A stretch of DNA of 64,000 nt from CAXMST01 sp963793415 (GTDB lineage: Bacteria; Actinomycetota; Thermoleophilia; Solirubrobacterales; 70-9), in contig CAWCAC010000002.1 in NCBI GenBank assembly GCA_963793415.1, positions 1,302,001-1,366,000 of the forward strand, given 5' to 3'. Position 1 is the stretch's first letter. Each line of letters opens with the position of its first letter. The notes under the pieces are model-generated. The model did no database searches and was not told where the DNA came from. It saw only the letters and a program-made list of their open reading frames with translations. Positions 1 through 7,053 of this stretch are shown in pieces. Both the position numbers and the translations under genes were made by a program.

Positions 1-54
1 CGCCTGCTCCCCGAGCAGAGCGTGGAGCTGGGCGAGGTCCGGATCCGTCGTCAT
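1..54 (-). CDS. N-terminal fragment of a gene running off the window
   Basis: An ATG at 54-52 overlaps the TGA stop of the response regulator above it (ATGA), so this is the next gene of the same operon. Only 18 codons are visible, beginning MTTDPDLAQLHALLGEQ. That is too little to name it. A sensor histidine kinase would be a natural partner for the two regulators, but this is inference from position only. Confidence 0.5.
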   Translation of the reverse strand, partial: MTTDPDLAQLHALLGEQA

Positions 55-737
55 CGCGATCGCAGGAAAGTCAAGACCGCGAGCACACGCCGATGGTCCT
101 GCGGCGCGGGCGGCAGGCCGAGCTTGCTGAAGATCCCGGTCACGTGCTTCTCGACTGCGCGCTCGGTGACGACGAGCTCCGCGGCGATCGCCTTGTTCGA
201 CCGTCCCTCCGCCATCAGCGCCAGCACCTGGCGCTCGCGGTCGGTGAGCTCCTCGAGCGGGTCGTCGCTACGGCGCCGGCCGAGCAGCTGCGAGACGACC
301 TCGGGGTCGAGCGCCGAGCCGCCCTCGCCGACGCGCCGGACCGAGTCGAGGAACCGGTCGACGTCGGCGACGCGGTCCTTGAGCAGGTAGCCCATCCCCT
401 CGGCGCTGTCGGCGACGAGCTCCAGCGCGTAACCCTCCTCGAGGTACTGCGAGAGCACGAGCACACCCGTGTCCGGCAGGCGTTCGCGGATCTCGAGCGC
501 GGCCCGCAGGCCGTCGTCGGTACCGGTCGGCGGCATCCGGATGTCGACGACGGCGACATCTGGCTTGTGGGCCGCGGTCTTGCGGACGAGGTCCTCGGCG
601 TCGCCGGCCTGGCCGACGACATCGAACCCGGCGCCGTCGAGGAGCCGCACGATCCCCTCGCGCAGGAGCACAGAGTCCTCGGCGACGACGACCCGCATGC
701 CGTCGATCGCGGCCCTCGGCCGGGTGCGCCCGTTCAT
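51..737 (-). CDS. NarL/FixJ-type response regulator, LuxR HTH output
   Basis: This 228-residue two-component regulator should bind DNA when phosphorylated. After about 13 variable residues an N-terminal receiver starts at MRVVVAEDS, with the acidic pair near the start, a phospho-acceptor Asp in VAVVDIRMP and a Lys in YLLKDRV. The C-terminal LuxR helix-turn-helix begins at LTDRERQVLALMAEGRSN and contains the recognition-helix pattern TERAVEKHV. The start at 737 overlaps the stop of the upstream receiver gene (ATGA), so the pair is translationally coupled; an internal ATG at 698 is the alternative. Family membership is clear. The signal sensed and the target genes are unknown. Confidence 0.93.
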   Translation of the reverse strand: MNGRTRPRAAIDGMRVVVAEDSVLLREGIVRLLDGAGFDVVGQAGDAEDLVRKTAAHKPDVAVVDIRMPPTGTDDGLRAALEIRERLPDTGVLVLSQYLEEGYALELVADSAEGMGYLLKDRVADVDRFLDSVRRVGEGGSALDPEVVSQLLGRRRSDDPLEELTDRERQVLALMAEGRSNKAIAAELVVTERAVEKHVTGIFSKLGLPPAPQDHRRVLAVLTFLRSR

Positions 738-1087
738 GCCAGCACCGCCTCGATCGCCTCGCGGGAGAGCTCCGCCTTGGCGACGAAGCCGCGGGCGCCG
801 CTCTCGGAGATGCAGGGCTCGAGCTCGGAGGCATCCCGGCTCGACGTCAGCACGACCGCGGGAGGGCTCGGCAGCGCCAGCAGATCGCCGGTCAGGCCAA
901 ACCCGTCACCGTCGGGCAGGAAGACGTCGACGAGCGCGATCTCGGGGGTGATCTCCTTCGCGGCCCGCATCGCCGAGGCGCAGTCGCCGGCCTCGCCGAC
1001 GATCATGCACCCCTCCCGCTCGAGCAGCTTTCGCGCCTGAGCCCTGAAACCGGGGTGGTCGTCGACTATGAGGACGCGCACGGCCAT
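734..1087 (-). CDS. Stand-alone receiver-domain response regulator
   Basis: This 117-residue protein is a single CheY-like receiver: MAVRVLIVDDHPGF at the start with the acidic DD pair, a phospho-acceptor Asp in IALVDVFLPDGDGF, the Thr/Ser switch region in VVLTSSRD and a conserved Lys in GFVAKAELS. There is no output domain, so it probably works through a partner or phosphorelay. I chose the ATG at 1087 because GGGAG lies 6 bases upstream; a longer frame to 1174 adds an unlikely leader. It overlaps the downstream LuxR regulator by 4 bases, so both are made together. Confidence 0.88.
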   Translation of the reverse strand: MAVRVLIVDDHPGFRAQARKLLEREGCMIVGEAGDCASAMRAAKEITPEIALVDVFLPDGDGFGLTGDLLALPSPPAVVLTSSRDASELEPCISESGARGFVAKAELSREAIEAVLA

Positions 1088-1162
1088 CTTGCACTCCCGA
1101 TTGTCCCGCCGTGGAACCGCGTGCGCGGTACGGCTGTCCGCACCGCACCCGAGGTGGGCCAC

Positions 1163-1187
1163 ACCGGCCCGCATCGGGCGGGCCGGT
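1163..1187. terminator. Strong stem-loop after the DUF892 gene
   Basis: ACCGGCCCGC and GCGGGCCGGT form a perfect 10-bp stem around a 5-base loop. It lies 29 bases beyond the stop of the DUF892 gene and before the receiver gene on the minus strand. There is no T tract, as is usual for terminators in GC-rich actinobacteria. Confidence 0.6.
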
Positions 1188-1215
1188 GGGCCGGTGGGGA
1201 CTCGTCGGTCGGTCG

Positions 1216-1890
1216 CTACCGCTTCGTAGTCGCGCGCTTGCGTGAGCCGCCCGCCTTCGGCTTGGCCTTGCTTGCGCCGCCGCTTCTGCGGCTGCCATTG
1301 CTGCTGCTGGTGCTGCCGCGGCGGCTTGTCTTTCGGTTGCTGCCGGCGCGGCGCTCCGATGCGGGGATCTCGTCCTTGGCGACCTCGCGGGTCAGCAGCG
1401 GGATCTGCTTCTCGAGGAACGAGGCCATGCGCTCCTCCTCGCGGCGGATCTGCTTTGCAAGCTTCGCAGTCTCCGTGTCCCCGACCGCTTCCGCCAGCGT
1501 CTCGATCGCCAGGTAGGTGGCGATCTCCTCGTGCTCCTCGGAGAACTCGGTCTTCGCGTTCTTGAGCTGCTTCTCGGCCTCGCCGCTCCCGCGCAGCGCG
1601 TGCAGCGGGCCCTTCGCCGCCGGCACGACCTTGCTCGCGATGCCGGTCGTGACGCTTGCGATCGCGCCGGGGCCACCGAGCTTCTTGAGCCGCCGCTCGA
1701 CCAGCCGCGCGTGCTGCTTGGTCTCCTTCAGGTGCTCCTGCAGCCGCTTCTTGTAGGCGGGCCGGGTGGCCATGCCGATATGCGCCTGCAGCGAGGTCTC
1801 GAGCTCGCGCTCCTTGCCGTACGCCTCGGTCAGGTACTGGACCAGCTTCGCGTTTGCCTTTGAATCCTTGTCCTGGGTATCAGCGGCCAT
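1216..1890 (-). CDS. DUF892 (YciF-like) ferritin-fold protein with basic tail
   Basis: This 224-residue protein resembles the DUF892 family, four-helix ferritin-like proteins linked to stress responses in enterobacteria. The helical core runs from about residue 12 to 165 and keeps the family's Glu/His pattern (TEAYGKERELE, LKETKQHARLVERRL, EEHEEIATYLAIETLAE). The last 45 residues are a Lys/Arg/Ser/Gly-rich tail ending in KRATTKR, resembling histone-H1-like tails and possibly binding DNA or another polyanion. A GGAGG ribosome site lies just upstream of the ATG. It stands alone between the receiver gene and crcB. A Dps-like protective role is inference. Confidence 0.8.
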   Translation of the reverse strand: MAADTQDKDSKANAKLVQYLTEAYGKERELETSLQAHIGMATRPAYKKRLQEHLKETKQHARLVERRLKKLGGPGAIASVTTGIASKVVPAAKGPLHALRGSGEAEKQLKNAKTEFSEEHEEIATYLAIETLAEAVGDTETAKLAKQIRREEERMASFLEKQIPLLTREVAKDEIPASERRAGSNRKTSRRGSTSSSNGSRRSGGASKAKPKAGGSRKRATTKR

Positions 1891-1937
1891 CTCGGCCTCC
1901 TCGTCTGGAGTCGTGGGTGGTCGGTGGTCCCAAAGCG

Positions 1938-2369
1938 CTACCCGGAAGCCGGCCGGCTAATCGTGCGAGCCGTCCCCGCGGAGCCGGTTTCGACCAGCAT
2001 CGCCCCGAGCTCGCGGCCGGCCCAGACGAGGAGGAGACCGGCGAGCAGGCTCAGGGCGATGTTGAGGAAGGCGCGCTCGCTGAGGCCGCGCTGGCCGAGC
2101 TCGTGCGTCTGCAGCATCCAGGTGCTGAAGGTCGTGAAGCCGCCGAGCAGGCCGAGCACGAGCATGTCGTAGGTCTCGTCGACGACCACGGCTCCGAGCA
2201 GGACGCCGGCGGCGAAGGCGCCGCTCAGGTTGACCGCGAGGATCCCGAGCGGGAAGCCGGAGCGGAGGCGGCTCGAGACGAAACTGTCGACTCCGAAGCG
2301 GGCGACCGCGCCGAAGCCGCCGAGCACCGCGACCGCAATCCAGACGGGCCCGCTCACAGGCGACTCCAA
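1938..2369 (-). CDS. crcB: CrcB/Fluc fluoride channel subunit (second of pair)
   Basis: This is a 143-residue four-helix membrane protein of the CrcB/Fluc family, which exports fluoride as a dual-topology dimer. The diagnostic GGFTTFSTW segment is present near residue 75, with the Asn-containing helix LAVNLSGAF before it. It overlaps the preceding crcB gene by 16 bases. Two adjacent, dissimilar crcB genes are common in Gram-positive bacteria and usually make a heterodimer. The C-terminal 20 residues are polar and poorly conserved in appearance. Confidence 0.93.
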   Translation of the reverse strand: MESPVSGPVWIAVAVLGGFGAVARFGVDSFVSSRLRSGFPLGILAVNLSGAFAAGVLLGAVVVDETYDMLVLGLLGGFTTFSTWMLQTHELGQRGLSERAFLNIALSLLAGLLLVWAGRELGAMLVETGSAGTARTISRPASG

Positions 2370-2755
2370 CTCAGGGTTGCCAGCCTGCTTGCGCCGGCGA
2401 CCGCGATCAGCCCGACGGCGACGCTTGCGGCGGCGTACCCGAGCGCCAGGACGGCATGCCCCTGGTCGAGCATGACCAGTAGCTCGAGCTGCAGCCCCGA
2501 GAACGTCGTCAGCGCACCGCAGACGCCGGAGCCGAGCAGGGCGCCGCCGTAGTCGTAGGGGGAGCGCGGCGGCCGCTCGAGCGGGTGGATCGCAAGCCAG
2601 CCGAGGAAACCGGCGCCGATCACGTTGACGGCGAAGGTCGCCCAGGGCCAGCGGCCCGGATCGTGCGCCCAGAGCTCGACGAGCCCGGCGCGGGCGAGGG
2701 TGCCGATCACGCCCCCGGCGAAGATCGCGATCAACTCGTGTCGGTCGAAGCGCAT
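2354..2755 (-). CDS. crcB: CrcB/Fluc fluoride channel subunit (first of pair)
   Basis: This is a 133-residue CrcB/Fluc paralogue. It has the four hydrophobic helices, FAVNVIGAGFLGW with the conserved Asn, and GALTTFSGLQLE in place of the usual TTFSTF. I chose the ATG at 2755 because the protein MRFDRHELIAIFAGG begins exactly at the family N-terminus; the frame continues upstream to 2896 with a low-complexity Pro/Arg-rich leader that looks non-coding. It overlaps the second crcB by 16 bases, so both subunits are probably made together. I could not recognise a fluoride riboswitch upstream. Confidence 0.9.
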   Translation of the reverse strand: MRFDRHELIAIFAGGVIGTLARAGLVELWAHDPGRWPWATFAVNVIGAGFLGWLAIHPLERPPRSPYDYGGALLGSGVCGALTTFSGLQLELLVMLDQGHAVLALGYAAASVAVGLIAVAGASRLATLSWSRL

Positions 2756-2852
2756 CGCCGCGACGATATGCGCTGGAGCGGCAGCGCCTGCGCCGCGGGG
2801 TCCGGGGCGCCGTGGCCCCGGTCGCACGCGGTTAGCGACGAGATTCGCTCTG

Positions 2853-2876
2853 GCCGGCTGACGCGAGTCAGTCGGC
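2853..2876. terminator. GCGA-loop hairpin at the end of the HDAC-like gene
   Basis: GCCGGCTGAC-GCGA-GTCAGTCGGC folds into a 10-bp stem with one G-T pair on the plus strand and a GNRA-type tetraloop. It contains the stop codon of the HDAC-like gene (2868-2870). It may end that transcript before crcB, though the minus-strand RNA has one A-C mismatch. Confidence 0.4.
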
Positions 2877-3965
2877 GAGACCACTAAGGGCTTCACGCAC
2901 GTGCGGGCCGAGCGTCTCGAGGTCGTAGCCGCCCTCCTGGACGACGACGGTCGGCAGGCTGAGCGCTCCGAGCAGTTCGCCCGCCTGCCGGTAGCCGGCA
3001 GCCGTCACCTCGAGCGGGCTCTCGGGGTCGGCGGCGGCTGCGTCGACGCCGAGTGCGACTACGAGGGCGCCGACCTCACCGGTCGTGGCCCAGCGAGCGA
3101 GCCCGCCGACGGCCTCGAGCCAGACGTCGTCGCCTGATCCGGGAGCGAGCGGGACGTTGCGGTTGGCACCGTCGCCCTCGGCGGTCCCGGTCTCGCCGGC
3201 GAAGCCGAGGTAGTGGGGGAACCAGCCCGCGCCCGGATCGACGTGCACCGACCCGGTCAGGACCGCGCCCTCCCCCCAGAAGATCTGCTGGGTGCCGTTG
3301 CCGTGGTGAGCGTCGATGTCGAGCACCGCGACCGATCCTCCGAGCCGCTCGCGCAGTCGGGCGGCCGCGGCGGCAGCGTTGTTCAGGTAGCAGGAGCCGC
3401 CGATCGCGCTGCGGGTCGCGTGGTGGCCGGGCGGGCGGCAGAGGGCGTAGACGAGCGGCTCGCCGGCGGCGACGAGGTCCGCCGCGCCGAGCGCTGCGTC
3501 GAGTGCCCCGCGGGCCGCTTCCCAGGTGCCCGGGCCGATCAGCGTCATCGTGTCGTACGCGAACAGGCCGGCCCGGGCGGCTACCGATGCGGGCGGCTCG
3601 AGCCCGGCGGCGGGCCGCATCCCCGCGAGCAGCCCGGGGTGGGGGAAGAGGTAGGGGGTTACCCGGTCGGCGCCGGGGTCCTCGGCGAGACCGGAGTGTT
3701 CCCACTCGCTCCAGGCGCCTCTGAGCCAGTCGATCAAGACCGGATCGTGCAGTGCCAGCGCCTCGTTGTCCGGCTGCGGCTCGGCCTCGACCCGGCGGGC
3801 GCCGGCCTCGATCAGCTCAGCCTCGATCAGCGCTGCGCGCTCCGGCACCTCGGTTCCCGGCGTGCGGACGCCGACGTAGACCTCGCCTTCGGGCACGTGG
3901 TCGCGGCCGCGGCTCGACGCCGTGAACGGAATCTCGAGTGAGCCCGAAGGGTCGACCGTGGTCAC
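2868..3965 (-). CDS. HDAC-fold deacetylase, acetylpolyamine amidohydrolase type
   Basis: This 365-residue zinc amidohydrolase belongs to the arginase/deacetylase superfamily and is expected to remove acetyl groups from small amines (polyamines, acetyl-lysine analogues) or proteins. The active-site signatures are complete: RPPGHHA with the catalytic His pair, DIDAHHGNGTQ with zinc ligands Asp and His, a third zinc Asp in ALGVDAAAADPESPL, and QEGGYDLETLG with the catalytic Tyr region. The long insert before the active site is typical of polyamine deacetylases. The start is GTG at 3965. It is transcribed divergently from the kdd operon across a 109-bp gap, so it may share control with it. The true substrate is unknown. 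Confidence 0.88.
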   Translation of the reverse strand: MTTVDPSGSLEIPFTASSRGRDHVPEGEVYVGVRTPGTEVPERAALIEAELIEAGARRVEAEPQPDNEALALHDPVLIDWLRGAWSEWEHSGLAEDPGADRVTPYLFPHPGLLAGMRPAAGLEPPASVAARAGLFAYDTMTLIGPGTWEAARGALDAALGAADLVAAGEPLVYALCRPPGHHATRSAIGGSCYLNNAAAAAARLRERLGGSVAVLDIDAHHGNGTQQIFWGEGAVLTGSVHVDPGAGWFPHYLGFAGETGTAEGDGANRNVPLAPGSGDDVWLEAVGGLARWATTGEVGALVVALGVDAAAADPESPLEVTAAGYRQAGELLGALSLPTVVVQEGGYDLETLGPHVREALSGLAD

Positions 3966-4074
3966 GTCCGCTGACTGAACAACCGATAAGACAGGGACCG
4001 GGGGCGAGGTGGGGTGTGGCTGCTCATGCGCATCGAGCGGGGACTTGACAGTGCAAATAGCCTAACGGGCGTTC
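3966..4074. promoter_or_regulatory. Divergent promoter region between deacetylase and kdd operon
   Basis: This 109-bp gap must serve both directions. A perfect TTGACA sits at 4045-4050, but only 24 bases before the kdd ATG, too close for a standard promoter with a leader. TAACGG at 4063-4068 lies six bases before the ATG, which fits the leaderless spacing seen elsewhere in this window. I could not find a clear operator for the TetR protein of the operon. Confidence 0.4.
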
Positions 4075-5115
4075 ATGAGCATCGGAGCGGCTCAGGGGAT
4101 CGGAGAGGGCCTCGGCATCGACCGGGTGCTTGCCCCCGCCCGCGCGCTGCCGCAGCCGGCCGAGCGCCTCGACCCCTCCGGGCCGGTCCGCCCGCGCGAG
4201 TTCGAGGTGGCGGTCGACAGGCTCTGTCTCGACGCGACCTCGTTCAACAGCATCCGTGCCGAGGCCGGCGGCGAACCCGATGCGATCGCGGAGCGGATCC
4301 TCGCGATCGTCGCCGCCCGCGGCAAGATGCACAACCCGCTCACGGACTCCGGCGGCGTCGCGCTCGGCAACGTCACCGCCGTCGGCGATCAGCTCGAGGG
4401 AGGGCCCGGAATCGGGGAACGCGTCGTCACGCTCGCCTCGCTCACCCTGACCCCGCTGCGCCTCGACGAGATCATTGCGGTCGATCCCGGTTCCGCCCAG
4501 ATCGGCGTTCGCGGCTGGGCCTATCTGCCCGAGAGCGCGCCCTGGGGCCCGATGCCCGACGACATCCCGGAGGCGACCGCGCTCGAGATCTACGACGTTT
4601 ACGCGGCCGCCTCGCACACCAGGGCGCTGCTGCCGGAGCGCGGCACGGTCACCGTGCTCGGCGCCGGCCACGCAGGAAAGCTCGCGCTCGCGGCAGCGCG
4701 GGATGACGGCGACGAGCTGACTCTGGTCGCCGTCGATGCCGATGCAGCCGCGATCGACGCTGTCGTCTCGGCCGGCCTCTGCGACATCGGCGTGGTCGCC
4801 GATCTGCGCGACCCGCTCGCGACCCTGGAGGCGCTCGAGGCAGCCGGCGCCCCTGCCGCCGAGCTGACCGTCGTGGTCGTCAGCGCCACTCGCTGCGAGC
4901 CTGCCGCGATCGTGCTGACGGCGCCGCGCGGCATCGTCCTCTTCTTCTCGATGGCCACCAACTTCGGCACCGCCGCGCTGACCGCCGACGGCATGAGCCG
5001 CGACCTGCGGATGCACATCGGCCACGGCTACTCCGAGGACGTAGGTGCCTACGCGCTGGATCTCTACCGCTCCGCGGCCGGGCTGCGCGAGGCGATCGGG
5101 AGGGCGTCGGCGTGA
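4075..5115 (+). CDS. kdd: L-erythro-3,5-diaminohexanoate dehydrogenase-like protein
   Basis: This 346-residue protein looks like Kdd, the NAD-dependent enzyme that converts 3,5-diaminohexanoate (made from beta-lysine) to 3-keto-5-aminohexanoate in lysine fermentation. The N-terminus RVLAPARALPQPAERLD followed by LCLDATSFNSI matches the Kdd family as I remember it, and a nucleotide-binding VTVLGAGHAGK lies near residues 193-202. C-terminal motifs VVSATRCEPAAIVLTAPRG and FFSMATNFGTAALTADG also fit. It is the first gene of a long operon; its end overlaps the next gene (GTGA), and a BKACE gene follows, the exact next step of the pathway. The lysine mutases KamA and KamDE are not in the window. 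Confidence 0.85.
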   Translation: MSIGAAQGIGEGLGIDRVLAPARALPQPAERLDPSGPVRPREFEVAVDRLCLDATSFNSIRAEAGGEPDAIAERILAIVAARGKMHNPLTDSGGVALGNVTAVGDQLEGGPGIGERVVTLASLTLTPLRLDEIIAVDPGSAQIGVRGWAYLPESAPWGPMPDDIPEATALEIYDVYAAASHTRALLPERGTVTVLGAGHAGKLALAAARDDGDELTLVAVDADAAAIDAVVSAGLCDIGVVADLRDPLATLEALEAAGAPAAELTVVVVSATRCEPAAIVLTAPRGIVLFFSMATNFGTAALTADGMSRDLRMHIGHGYSEDVGAYALDLYRSAAGLREAIGRASA

Positions 5116-5519
5116 CCGGTGCGCCCGCAGCGATCGACGGTGGCCACCGGGTGCAGATGCGCTGGCGGGACATCGACGGCCTCGGCCACGTCAACCACGT
5201 CGTCGCCCTCACCTACCTCGAGGAGGGCCGCGACAGCTTCCTCGCCGAGCGCGGCATTGCCAGGGACCAATACGTGGTCGGTCGCTGCTCGGTCAACTGG
5301 ATCGATGAGATCACTCTGGAGATGGAGTCGGTCCTCGTCCAGTGCGGCATCAGTGAGCTGGGGCGTTCGAGCCTGACCACCAGCGAGCGGATCCTCGCTG
5401 GGGATGGCCGCGTGATCGTCGAGGCCGAGTTCGGGCTCGTGCTCTGGGATCCGGCCCGGCGGGCTTCACGCGAGATCAGCGCCTCCGAACGGGAAGCGCT
5501 CGGAGAGGAGAACAGATGA
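5112..5519 (+). CDS. Hotdog-fold acyl-CoA thioesterase (4HBT family)
   Basis: This is a 135-residue single-domain hotdog protein. MRWRDIDGLGHVNHVVALTYLEEGRD is interrupted only by normal spacing and carries the catalytic Asp and the GHVNH turn of 4HBT-type thioesterases, followed by a central helix. The start is GTG overlapping the kdd stop; the stop overlaps the kce start. It lies between two enzymes of the 3-keto-5-aminohexanoate route. In classical lysine fermentation that slot is often filled by 3-aminobutyryl-CoA ammonia-lyase (Kal), itself a hotdog protein, but the motif here looks more like a thioesterase. It may act on the aminoacyl-CoA made by Kce. Confidence 0.8.
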   Translation: MTGAPAAIDGGHRVQMRWRDIDGLGHVNHVVALTYLEEGRDSFLAERGIARDQYVVGRCSVNWIDEITLEMESVLVQCGISELGRSSLTTSERILAGDGRVIVEAEFGLVLWDPARRASREISASEREALGEENR

Positions 5520-6349
5520 GCGGCGCCTGGAACGAGCAGCCGGCGGTGATCACGGTCGCGGTGACCGGCGCCGACGTCTTCCGCGACAACAATCCGAACA
5601 TCCCCTACACGACCGCTGAGATCGCGCAGTCGACTATCGAGGCCGCCGAGGCGGGCGCGACGATCGCCCACCTGCACGTGCGCGAGGACGACGGCACGCC
5701 CAGCGGCCGCCCGGAGCTGTTCGTCGACGCGATCGACCGGATCCGCGCCGGCTGCCCGATCCTGACGATGGTCTCGACCGGCGGCTCCAACGACATGACG
5801 ATCGAGGAGCGGACCACGGGTCTCGAGGCGAGACCCGACATCTCCGGCGTCGAGTCGGGCTCGATGAATTTCGGCGACGAGACCTTCATCACGCCGCCGC
5901 CCGCCGGTCGCGGCATCGTCGAGCGCGCTCGCGCCGCCGGAATCGCGCTCGAGGTCGAGTGCTTCGACGTCGGCCACGTGGTCAGCGCGGTCCGCTGGCT
6001 CGAGCAGGGGATCCTCGAGCCGCCGCTGCGGATCAACCTCGTCTTCGGCGTCCCCGGCGGCATCGATGCCTCGCCCGAAGCGCTGGAGGCAATGCTGCGA
6101 CCGCTGCCGGAGGGCACCTTCTGGACCGTCACCTGCATCGGCCGCCACCACTTCCGAATGCAGGCGCTGGCGCTGTTGCGCGGTGCCCCGGGGGTCCGGA
6201 CCGGACTCGAGGACGTCGCCTACGTGGCGCGCGGCGTCCACGCCTCCTCGAGCGCGCAGCTGGTCGGGATGCTCGCCGACCTGGCGCGGACACTGGGCCG
6301 CGAGGTCGCGACGCATGAACAGGCCCCCGAGCTACTCGGGCTCGGCTGA
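5516..6349 (+). CDS. kce: 3-keto-5-aminohexanoate cleavage enzyme (BKACE/DUF849)
   Basis: This 277-residue BKACE-family enzyme has a TIM-barrel fold and condenses a beta-keto acid with acetyl-CoA, releasing acetoacetate and a new acyl-CoA. Kce is the founding member, acting on 3-keto-5-aminohexanoate. Zinc ligands HLH lie at about 52-54, followed by VREDDGTPSGRPELF; further family motifs are SGVESGSMNFGDE, ECFDVGH and LVFGVPGGI. GGAGAGGAG precedes the ATG, which overlaps the previous stop. BKACE enzymes are diverse in substrate, but adjacency to kdd makes 3-keto-5-aminohexanoate or a close beta-keto-amino acid the best guess. Confidence 0.88.
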   Translation: MSGAWNEQPAVITVAVTGADVFRDNNPNIPYTTAEIAQSTIEAAEAGATIAHLHVREDDGTPSGRPELFVDAIDRIRAGCPILTMVSTGGSNDMTIEERTTGLEARPDISGVESGSMNFGDETFITPPPAGRGIVERARAAGIALEVECFDVGHVVSAVRWLEQGILEPPLRINLVFGVPGGIDASPEALEAMLRPLPEGTFWTVTCIGRHHFRMQALALLRGAPGVRTGLEDVAYVARGVHASSSAQLVGMLADLARTLGREVATHEQAPELLGLG

Positions 6350-7053
6350 TGGGCGAGGCGCTCCCGATCGAGCCCGAGGCGCCTTCGAAGCGGGGTCCGG
6401 CGACGCGCCGGACGATCGAGGACGCCGCCGTCCGCCTGTTCGCGAAGCTCGGCTACCACGCCGCCCCGATGCGCGCGATCGCAGCAGAGGCTGGAGTCCA
6501 GCCGGCCGCGATCTACCACTGGTACGAGAACAAGGAGGCGCTCCTGTTCGGCCTCCAGGTCGACTTCATGGAGCGACTCGAGGAGCGCGTGCTCGCCGCC
6601 GTCGCCGCGCGCGAGACACCGGCGCTGAAGCTCGCTGCCGCGGTCCGCGAGCACGTCCACTTCCACGGTCTGCATCCGCTCGCGGCGTTCGTAACCGACA
6701 GCGAGATCAGGGCGCTCGGCGACGAGCGACGCCGCCGCCTGATCGCGATGCGCGATGCCTACCAGGCGCTGTTCGGCGGCCTGATCAGGGACGGCGTTCG
6801 CGACGGGTCGCTGCGCAGCTCCGACCCCCAGGTCGCGACCTTCGCGATCCTCCTGCAGTGCACCGGGGTCGCGCTCTGGTTCGACCGCTCCGGGCCGCTC
6901 TCGCTCGACCAGGTCTGCGAGGTCCACGTCGAGCTCGTGCTCGCCTCGCTGCAGGCCGCGCCGGAGCTGATCGCCGAGGCGATCGAGAGCGTCCGCAGCG
7001 TCCCGGCCGGACTGCCCGGCGACGACCTCGCGATCGCGGAGCGGGCAGCGTGA
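6349..7053 (+). CDS. TetR-family regulator inside the operon
   Basis: This is a 234-residue TetR-type repressor. The N-terminal HTH is clear: TRRTIEDAAVRLFAKLGYHAAPMRAIAAEAG then a recognition helix PAAIYHWYENKEALL, preceded by a 16-residue acidic/polar leader. The C-terminal ligand-binding half is helical. The start ATG overlaps the kce stop (TGATG), and its stop overlaps the next GTG start, so it is made with the genes it probably controls. The inducer is likely an intermediate of the pathway, by analogy with other catabolic TetR proteins; that is inference. Confidence 0.9.
   Translation: MGEALPIEPEAPSKRGPATRRTIEDAAVRLFAKLGYHAAPMRAIAAEAGVQPAAIYHWYENKEALLFGLQVDFMERLEERVLAAVAARETPALKLAAAVREHVHFHGLHPLAAFVTDSEIRALGDERRRRLIAMRDAYQALFGGLIRDGVRDGSLRSSDPQVATFAILLQCTGVALWFDRSGPLSLDQVCEVHVELVLASLQAAPELIAEAIESVRSVPAGLPGDDLAIAERAA

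Noticed and set aside
93..1040. Long plus-strand frame over the response regulators
   Set aside because: Complement of two clear regulators; no recognisable protein features.
2756..2867. Fluoride riboswitch upstream of crcB
   Set aside because: I looked for the conserved crcB-motif core on the minus strand and did not find it. A model search would be decisive.
4045..4050. TTGACA as the -35 box of the kdd operon
   Set aside because: It lies only 24 bases before the ATG and no -10 is at the right distance, so I do not call it a promoter.
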